From Aspidiotus rigidus (lineage: Eukaryota; Arthropoda; Insecta; Hemiptera; Diaspididae), in the NCBI GenBank assembly GCA_035079385.1, contig JAVHKY010000003.1, positions 10,023,501 to 10,087,500 on the forward strand: a stretch of 64,000 nucleotides of DNA. The letters are read 5' to 3'. Both the position numbers and the translations under genes were made by a program. This document shows, in pieces, positions 56,950 to 64,000 of the stretch (its first letter is position 1; the number at the start of each line of letters is the position of its first letter). The notes below the pieces were generated by a model that made no database searches, had not been told where the DNA came from, and saw nothing but the letters and a program-made list of their open reading frames with translations.

Positions 56950-57282
56950 TTTTTTTTTCTATGTTTTGAGATTTGACTGTTGAGATCCAAAATCTAGAAA
57001 AAAGTATCGGGTTCTTTTGGGTTCCGGATCTTGATAAAAAAAAATATACCCGAATCTTTTGGGTTTTAGATCTCCAAAAAAAAAAAAAATGCGGTCTTTT
57101 CCAGTTTTGGAACTTGAGGATAAAAAAATAAAGGTTTGAATCCGGTTCTTGTTTGGGTTCTCGGTACCAGTTCCCAGCCCTGTTTGGGTCCCCCTTTCCC
57201 AAGACCCGGAACCCGAAAGAACCTTAACAAATATAATCGAAAGAACCTTAACAAATATAATCGTTAGGGTTCCCAGCCCTAG
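56950..57282. repeat. Second copy of the ~42-bp repeat MITE, inverted
   Basis: The same units occur in opposite orientation (GGGTTCTTTTGGGTTCCGG, GAATCTTTTGGGTTTTAGATC) with T/A-runs between. GTTCCCAGCCCT ends occur twice (about 57170-57181 and 57269-57280), and a 23-base AAGAACCTTAACAAATATAA word is duplicated in tandem before the right end. The left end is not clear. Confidence 0.6.
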
Positions 57283-57392
57283 CTCCAATACTCGATTCAA
57301 CGTGTAAGATGCATCTGCAATTCCTATGATGCTACAAATTACAAGGGAGAGGGGAACGTTAGGTCTTCTGTGCATGGTGACACACTTGTTTC

Positions 57393-58108
57393 CAGAGATG
57401 TTATAACAAAATTCAAAACTTTCGTTTTGGTATTTACTTTTGTTATCTTGCAATTTTCTATTAAAACAAAATTACTTTCGATATTAATTGAGGAGTTATC
57501 TTTTGCGAATATCCACATTTTTGAATTCTCTGAACCATTTCCTATCAATATACAACATTTTGAAAAAATGAAAAATTACATGTACGCTTATGGTCACTCA
57601 ACCCCATCTCCATAAAAAGGGCACCCAAGGTACACATCTTTATGGAATTGTCCCAGATTCATTCTGAAAAATAATTAGTGATCTGTATAAAGATGAAAAC
57701 ACACAAAATATTTTTTGTCATTACAGATTTTTTGATAAAATGAATGTGGAATGAATAATCTGAACATGAAACTTCAAAGACCTATTTTGAAAATCAACTA
57801 TTGCTCACGGGTGCCCTTTTGACAGATAACTCCTCATTTGTTACTGACTTGATATTTGTTACTGACTTTTGTTCCCTTAATTCATCCCAAAAAATTTCGT
57901 TATTTTCGTTATATTTTGTTTTCGTTTTTGTACGCAAAATGTATTGATTTTGCTCAGAAGTCTCCAATAATTTTGTTTTCGGTATTTCCTTTTTTCAAAA
58001 TTTTCTGTTGGAATGAAATCATTTTCGTTTTTGTTACTGCATTTTGTTTTGTCATTTCAGCCCAAAAACTTTCGTTAATTTCGTGATTCGTTTTCGTGCA
58101 ACATCTCT
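57393..58108. mobile_element. hAT-type non-autonomous element, 716 bp
   Basis: Left end CAGAGATGTT and right end AACATCTCTG are perfect inverted repeats. The flanks are CTTGTTTC (57385-57392) and CTTCTTTC (58109-58116), an 8-bp duplication with one mismatch. Both ends carry repeated TTTCGTTTT/AAAACGAAA words, which extend the similarity inwards. No transposase motif is present. The element lies 0.6 kb upstream of Paip2. Confidence 0.85.
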
Positions 58109-58717
58109 GCTTCTTTCCCCTCTACTCAGCGAGCGTCCATCGGCACGCGGGCGCATCTTAGGTTGAATCGAATAAATCGAGTATAGTGATGTTTCAATTC
58201 TCCAATCTTATTAGTACAGCTAATGAACACTGGCAGCGCAATATGCTATCGCGTCTTGCTATGTAGCCATATCTATTCCATTTGAAATCTATGCTGCAAG
58301 AAGAATCAAAAAAATATTAAATAACAAAATGAACGACGTTGTTACGCACCAATGTCTACAATTCATACCTATCTACAAATCTTTCGACTTTAATATTTGA
58401 TGTTCTTCTGTTAAATATCATTGTTTTCCGATCAGCTATTCTTCTTGGTCAAAGGTGGAGTTCGTCCGTCTGTTATTCTCCTTACATTGAAGATTCAATT
58501 TCGTATCATTCCATATTTCGATCTATTTAGGTCGTTTTTTTTTCCGAAGACCTGTGTTTCTGTGTTTATGATTAATCGAGGTAATTAAATTTTGTAAGTT
58601 TTTATAAAACTAAACTACAAATTCTGTCACAGGCGGTCATGCGGTAGTCGATTTAATTCACTTATTTAATTTAGGTGCTGATGTGTATAAATCGTTAACT
58701 TCAAGGTTTCACTGATT
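58109..58717. promoter_or_regulatory. 5' flank of Paip2
   Basis: The region between the hAT-type element and the Paip2 start codon should hold the promoter and 5' UTR. A possible acceptor (GTCACAG at 58626-58632) precedes 85 bases of leader before the ATG. I could not assign a TATA box or start site. Confidence 0.3.
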
Positions 58718-59570
58718 ATGAAGTTACCCAGTGACGAAACACCAGCCAGCATGAATGGAGAAGGGTATTTATCTGATGAGTTCGATCAATTGGATATGAT
58801 GCCTCCACCCATCCGCGATGGTGATTTTTCTGAATATATGTGGATGGAGAATGAAGAAGAATTCAATTCTCAAGTACGTATCCTTAAATTGCGAGATTTC
58901 ATCTTCCTTCTATCTTCTATAATTCTATTTCTGATCATACAAAAATTAAATTATAGGTGTTGAGACAATTAGAAGAAGAAGAATTGATGGAACAATGTAT
59001 TGTGGCGATGCTAGATGATGAAATTCAGATGGCGGGTAATAATCCTAGGAGTAGCACCAACGATGCTAATCCTACTCCTAGAAATAATACGAATGAAAAC
59101 TTGAGAAGCAGTAGCAATGATAATTCAAATACATTGAACGGTCTTTCGGAATCTGTGGATAATCTATCTCTCTCTTCTAATGGTGTTCGAAGTAACGCAG
59201 TATCTAGTAGTAATGTCGCTGGCACCCCGAGTAATACTTCTCGAACATTTTTGGCGCAGGATCGATTGTGAGTATTGTTTTCATAAAAAGATACTAAACT
59301 TCCTAGAATGATGCTCATATTTTTTCATTTGTTTTGCAGACTACGAATTAGACCACCTTCAATGAATAGCTCACAGTTGGACGAATCGGAACAGAAGGTA
59401 GGCTAATATTCAACTGATAATTGTTTTCACGAACATCAGTTGGCAGTTTCTACAATTCTTTTCAATTGTCTTTCCAGAGTACGTTAAACCCGGATGCGAA
59501 AGAATTTATCCCGTTAACTCGAAATGGTACGGGATCGACAACACCAAAAAACGAAAACGTGTCTTCGTAA
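58718..59570 (+). CDS. Paip2: Paip2, poly(A)-binding-protein-interacting protein 2, complete, four exons
   Basis: Exons 58718-58873, 58957-59267, 59340-59397 and 59478-59570 join in frame to 205 residues. Residues 37-50 (FSEYMWMENEEEFN) and the following Glu-rich helix ending at about residue 75 are the PAM1 region, which binds the RRMs of poly(A)-binding protein. The C-terminal STLNPDAKEFIPLT (about 176-189) is a clean PAM2 motif (LNP-x-A-x-EF-x-P), which binds the MLLE domain. Paip2 competes with poly(A) and eIF4G-side partners for PABP and represses translation in the cytoplasm. The linker (about 80-165) is rich in Asn and Ser and longer than in the ~127-residue vertebrate protein. All introns are GT-AG. 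A poly(A) signal candidate lies at 60048-60053. Confidence 0.93.
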
Positions 59571-62280
59571 AAAGTTGCTACGTATCTTACATTTCAACAT
59601 TGAAGGGCTGTGATGGTAATTATTTTCGTATTATGAATCGCCATTACCAGTCTTTTCCTCGATATATAAACTGTTCAATATAAGATAGTTTACCTCTATT
59701 GAAAGTATTTGCTGAAGACAACCTGTGAAAAGAGATTGAAAAAGAAAAATAAAAAAAAAATAACAGAGCGGGTGGTACTCAATAATAATTGTATGTTGTA
59801 TCGTTGTTCATGTAGTTCTGTAGAAATTTTTCAAAATTTAAAAATTCTTTCGAGGTACTACTTTCAAAACAAAATATTTTGCTGCATTATCCATTACAGT
59901 TTTAATCCGAGTAGGAATACAACCGGTGTAAACTAAGATTTCGTTTTTTTTCTAATTATATATCTATAATTTTATTTGGTACCTATAAAAATCAAAAGCA
60001 TTTACTTCTGATTGAAAATTTTTTTTATCGAAGGTTGGACACAGGAAAATAAAATTCATGTTCTGATATTTTAATTATAAGTGGTAAAGGTTACAGTTTC
60101 ACACTGTACGAATCGTTGATAAATTTTCCTGGAAAATTGTACTTCCATAATAATTATATCTTTGTAAAATCACTTAAATTTTTTATCCACCATTTTTTCC
60201 CTCTTATTTCGAGTTTCAATTTTCAATTACCTTTTTCTGCCTTCTACGTCCTAATATTATTATCTTTGTTAATTCATTTTAAACTTGAATAATTTTACCA
60301 TTTGCAAGTTGATTTTTTTTCCATTTCCATTTTTTTTTTTTTTTTGCCAAGAAGGTTTTCAAGTTTAATTATTTTTCATCCGGGTGAACAACTGAATATG
60401 AAATACTTGGCTTAAGATATAAAATTAACCTCTTTTAAAAGAAAAGAAATTTTTATAGATTTCACTTTTGTTGGAAGATAGTCGCGAATATTTTCAGTTT
60501 GTGTCGGGTATATCGGTGATAGTCTTCTTTTTTTTTCCTTCATCTTACATTACAAAGTGTTGGTAGTGATCTTCTAATTAATAGTGAACAAGGAGTTCCG
60601 AAGACTACCATGTTTGTAAAACGTCCTTGTAAACATTCTGGAAACATGGTGGTGTTGGAGAGTTTTTGTTTACTTCTAATTGAAAGAACATTGTTATTGT
60701 TACTAGTCGGCTGATTGTTCGCTCTTAAATTTAATCGGTTCAGCGAACTAGAGTGGAAATTGTACGCAATGTATCTTTAGGTATTTTTGTACAACATTCT
60801 AACGAATTCATTGTGTCTTTTGTGGCATTCTGATAGATTTGTTTTCTCGCATTGTAATTGATGCTAGACTTGCATCGACACTTACGTTAACTATTATCGT
60901 ATACACTTAATTAATTTTAAGAATATTCGTATCATTCTTTTCCCTTGTTGCCCTTAGTGTTAATGTACTGAGCGATTTCTTTATAGGTACACTCTCTATT
61001 ATTGACTACTTTTTCTCTAAGTAAGCTGGGTCTGATTCTCTGCAGTTTCACGAAACGACGTCAGTGGATTTTATAATTTTATCAAATTTCTGTCAAATTT
61101 TATATTTGAGCCAAAATATCAATTTATCTATCGTCGGTAAATTATGAATAAGAAGATCGAATACGCTGAACGTACGTGAACTTGAGTTAATCGTAGTATC
61201 GAAATCGAGTTTCACGGGTACTTTTCAGAAGGATAGCATTTTTCAATTATTTCTAATATTCTTAAGTTACCAATCAACCGAGAAGATTATTGTTCTAAAG
61301 CTGCGATGCAGAATGACATAACGAAAAATAGATCTAATTGTGTACAATTTAGAGTTGCTGGCGTCACATCATTAAACTCAGGATAAATTCCTTGATTTTT
61401 CTATAGTACCCATTATACTATTATGAGTTATCGAAAAGTTTCAAAAATATTTGCCTTTAATCGAGACACTTTTTTTTTCTTCTTTTTGGCCTCAACGCGA
61501 AGTGTGCGTATGAAGAACACGAGTTACAAATCTAGAAATAAATTGTAGATGCTGTGATGTGCTCGCATTCTTCTTGTCGCAAATTCTACGAAGTTGCTTG
61601 TGGTATGATCAGTCGTCCTTTTTCGCTGGAAAAATTATTTAGTACTGAGAAAAAGGAAAATAGAAGAAAGTTCGCTTGTTTCTCTGTATATTCCTAAAGA
61701 TATTTTTAAATTAGTGTTGTTTTTATGATTGAATCGCGAATTTTATTGTTCAATACGCTTTATTTCAACGCCCATGTAACAATAAATAGTAGTAAAATAT
61801 CACAGTAAGTTTCTTAATGATCAGATCGTAAATACATAAAAAATGAAATACCGTATTTTATAAAATAATCAATGAGCATGTAAGTAGAAGAATCGCAAAG
61901 AAAATATTGCAGTATTTTGTTCGTTGTGTTCAGCATAATAAGTACTAGCCGGCGGCGTATTTCTTGGCCCCCCGCTACAATTTTCACTGATTTTTAATAG
62001 GAATTTGGAAATCGAAACGAAATCATTTCATTGTTAAGAAATACAATTAGAAGTAGTGCACGATAAGTCGCGCTAAAGTCTCAGAGGGTTGAGTTTTTGC
62101 TGATGGTGACGAAGTTACTTGAAACCAAAATTGAGGACAGAGAAAATACCACTCTGCGTAATCTTTAAGGAAGAAAGGGATTGATAAGGCTTACTTCAAA
62201 TTCTAGAGAAACGTACTTCTCTGAACCTCACATTACAATTTCGCCAAAAGTTTTTTCTTCATAAGGTATTGCGATCATTA
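59571..62280. other. Region between convergent Paip2 and GalNAc-transferase genes
   Basis: The two genes converge here. It holds the Paip2 3' UTR (AATAAA at 60048-60053) and presumably the 3' UTR of the minus-strand gene just left of 62281. AT-rich, with several T-runs. No other gene or transposon end was recognised. Confidence 0.45.
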
Positions 62281-64000
62281 TTAAAAGAAAAATTTTCTAT
62301 ATTCGCCGGTAGGTTCTCTCACGTTTTCCCACTGCCATTTGAAATGTATGTCTGTCCTACGGCATTCAGCAACTGTAAGGAGGCTTTCTGCATACGCTCC
62401 GTAGGCATGGATGCATAATCCAGTTGCTACGTTACGAATCAGTGTATTCTGTAGGAAAAAAGTGATTGAAGTAAGTACGACAATAGACGCAAGAATGTAT
62501 GTAATTTCTCAAAAATCCATCAAAATATATTGATAAATTAAATCGTTGAAAAAATAATATTCATTCCTTCCAACTTTATGATGATAATACTGAAACCGGA
62601 ATTTTTAAATTTTTCGATGATCAGATTTAAAGAAAATATTATCTGACAGTAAAATTGAAAATTATGACTGATACTTATTTTTGGAAGCACAATAATTCTG
62701 TTATTCCATATCAAAAGCAAAGCGTATCAATCGATTGTTATTCAATCACTGTGCTTCGGTGAATTAAAAATCATAAAAATCCACTCGTAAAGGCACCTAC
62801 CATTAATCTAAGGCTTCTACAAAACGAGTTTTCTACCAAATATCGCGAAGATCTTTGGGAAATATGCATCAATATATTATTGGATGACTTACTTCGTAAG
62901 TCCATTTCTGTTTTGCACCGTTGTTACATTCAACCATTGTTACGTTTCCTTTCGCACCCGAGATCATTCCTGGAATACTGATATGTCTTTTTTCTACCTG
63001 AGCACATAATTCCTCTCGTCTTAATTCGCCTTTATCGGACAACGAGTACAACTACAATGATTAGAAGTGAGAACGAGTTAGTTTACATGACTAAAAATCG
63101 AAACTGGATTTTACGACGGTAAATAGAAAAGAGAACTGACGAGGGCATAGATCGATAATTTTGAAAAATTATTATTTTTTGCAAGAGATGATACAAGGAA
63201 ATATTAATCTCAAATCGCTGTTTTCACAACTTTCGATACGAATATCAATTTTCAAGGAAATCATGAATGCTTTCAAGACCTCATTGTTTAAAGTGTGGAC
63301 CTTCTCATAGCTGCTATTCAAGATTGAAGAACCTCCTACGAGATAGACACTTCAAAGTTGGGCTATCGAGGGGTAGTCACACAAAAATTTCAAAGAATGG
63401 AAATCAAGAGGTTATGAAATTTGTAAAAAATACTGTATCACAAGATTCGGTTAAAAATTTCAAAAACTCACCTGTGACGGATACAGCACAGCATGACAAT
63501 TATACAAACCAATGGTACCGGTAGCATCTTCGGCTTGATTCAAATTATCAAAACAAAAATTCCGAGTCAATGCTTTGACCTGAAAAAGTGTAAGAAAAAA
63601 GAATAGCAACTGCAATTTGAAGAAAATTTTTAAAAATGAGTTTTAGGTTTGTACTTACTCTTCCATACGCCTGGACGCCTTCATCTAATACAAATTTTTG
63701 AGGAATAACATTTTTCAGATACCATGCAAAGTTATTACATTTCAACTTTCCACGTAATTCTTTTCGTTCCTTTGTACTACCAATATTTTCTTTCTAAAAA
63801 ATACGTAACATTTTGTGATAAAGTAATGGAACGAAATCATTTACTTTTGAATTGAAGTAATCTCTACAGAGGATAAATGAAAAAATGAGGACAATAAACG
63901 CGTACTAATTTGAACTGATGAAGAACTTACCTTTAAATCAGGTCGATGTAAATAAAACAGTCTCTTGTAGTTATCCATCCATACTTCGGCCACCCGAGCG
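62281..64000 (-). CDS. Polypeptide N-acetylgalactosaminyltransferase, 3' five exons, partial
   Basis: Minus-strand exons: 64000-63931 (continues beyond the window), 63793-63659, 63579-63472, 63051-62893 and 62448-62281 with stop. The first contains VAEVWMDNYKRLFYLHRPDLK, the end of the catalytic domain (Gal/GalNAc-T motif, usually AEVWMD-x-Y). Next comes NNFAWYLKNVIPQKF, the linker to the lectin domain, then a C-terminal ricin-type beta-trefoil with TGTIGLYNCH, ELCAQVE, MVECNNGAKQKWTYE, GLCIHAYG and FKWQWENVREP. These Golgi type II enzymes start mucin-type O-glycosylation by adding GalNAc to Ser/Thr. The visible part is about 212 residues. The cytoplasmic tail, membrane anchor and DxH catalytic exons are outside. 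All junctions are GT-AG. Which pgant subfamily it belongs to cannot be judged from this part. Confidence 0.93.

Noticed and set aside
56050..57453. Repeat-containing protein on the minus strand
   Set aside because: The periodic peptide follows from ~42-bp tandem DNA repeats inside MITE-like elements with inverted ends.

Overview
This is eukaryotic nuclear DNA from an arthropod, most likely an insect; I cannot name the species. The evidence is GT-AG introns, an AT-rich background full of broken retrotransposons and MITEs, and two genes of the moulting-hormone (ecdysteroid) pathway. Coding DNA is a small fraction of the window. No bacterial operon, CRISPR array or viral genome was seen.

Five host genes can be supported: (1) the first coding exon of a CYP307-type (spook family) cytochrome P450 on the minus strand at 9710-10058; (2) a complete seven-exon neverland gene (Rieske oxygenase, cholesterol 7-desaturase) on the plus strand at 42629-47979; (3) a tRNA-Lys(TTT) on the minus strand at 52907-52979; (4) a four-exon Paip2 gene (poly(A)-binding-protein interactor) on the plus strand at 58718-59570; (5) the last five exons of a polypeptide N-acetylgalactosaminyltransferase on the minus strand at 62281-64000, whose 5' part lies beyond the right edge. 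Neverland acts first in ecdysteroid synthesis (cholesterol to 7-dehydrocholesterol) and spook-family P450s act in the following 'black box', so two early steps are physically linked here. Paip2 (translation control) and the GalNAc-transferase (Golgi O-glycosylation) have no obvious functional link to them.

The rest is mostly mobile DNA. At 3.9-31 kb there are three degenerate R1-like non-LTR retrotransposon copies (3.96-4.8 kb plus; 25-26.5 kb minus; 29.9-31 kb minus), two copies of a Jockey-like element ending in RNase H (13.2-14.1 kb plus; 18.2-18.9 kb minus), a related fragment (40.4-40.9 kb), and another degenerate RT element (16.1-18.0 kb) split by a hAT-type MITE with a perfect 8-bp target duplication. 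At 34.96-37.31 kb a Penelope-like element (RT plus GIY-YIG endonuclease, several frameshifts and stops, 12-bp target duplication, a hammerhead-ribozyme-like 3' region) sits inside a TGACGTCA-rich repeat with terminal inverted repeats. That repeat family recurs at 20-21.7, 28.7-29.2 and 41.6-41.9 kb. The right half has several hAT-type MITEs and a cluster of near-perfect fold-back sequences (49.2, 52.2, 54.3 and 55.1-55.5 kb).

The signals most worth a second look are the spook/neverland linkage, the CRE-palindrome-rich repeat family with the nested Penelope-like element and its ribozyme candidate, and the long inverted repeats. I saw no clear new multi-gene system. All calls come from reading the sequence by eye; family names rest on recognised motifs, not database searches.
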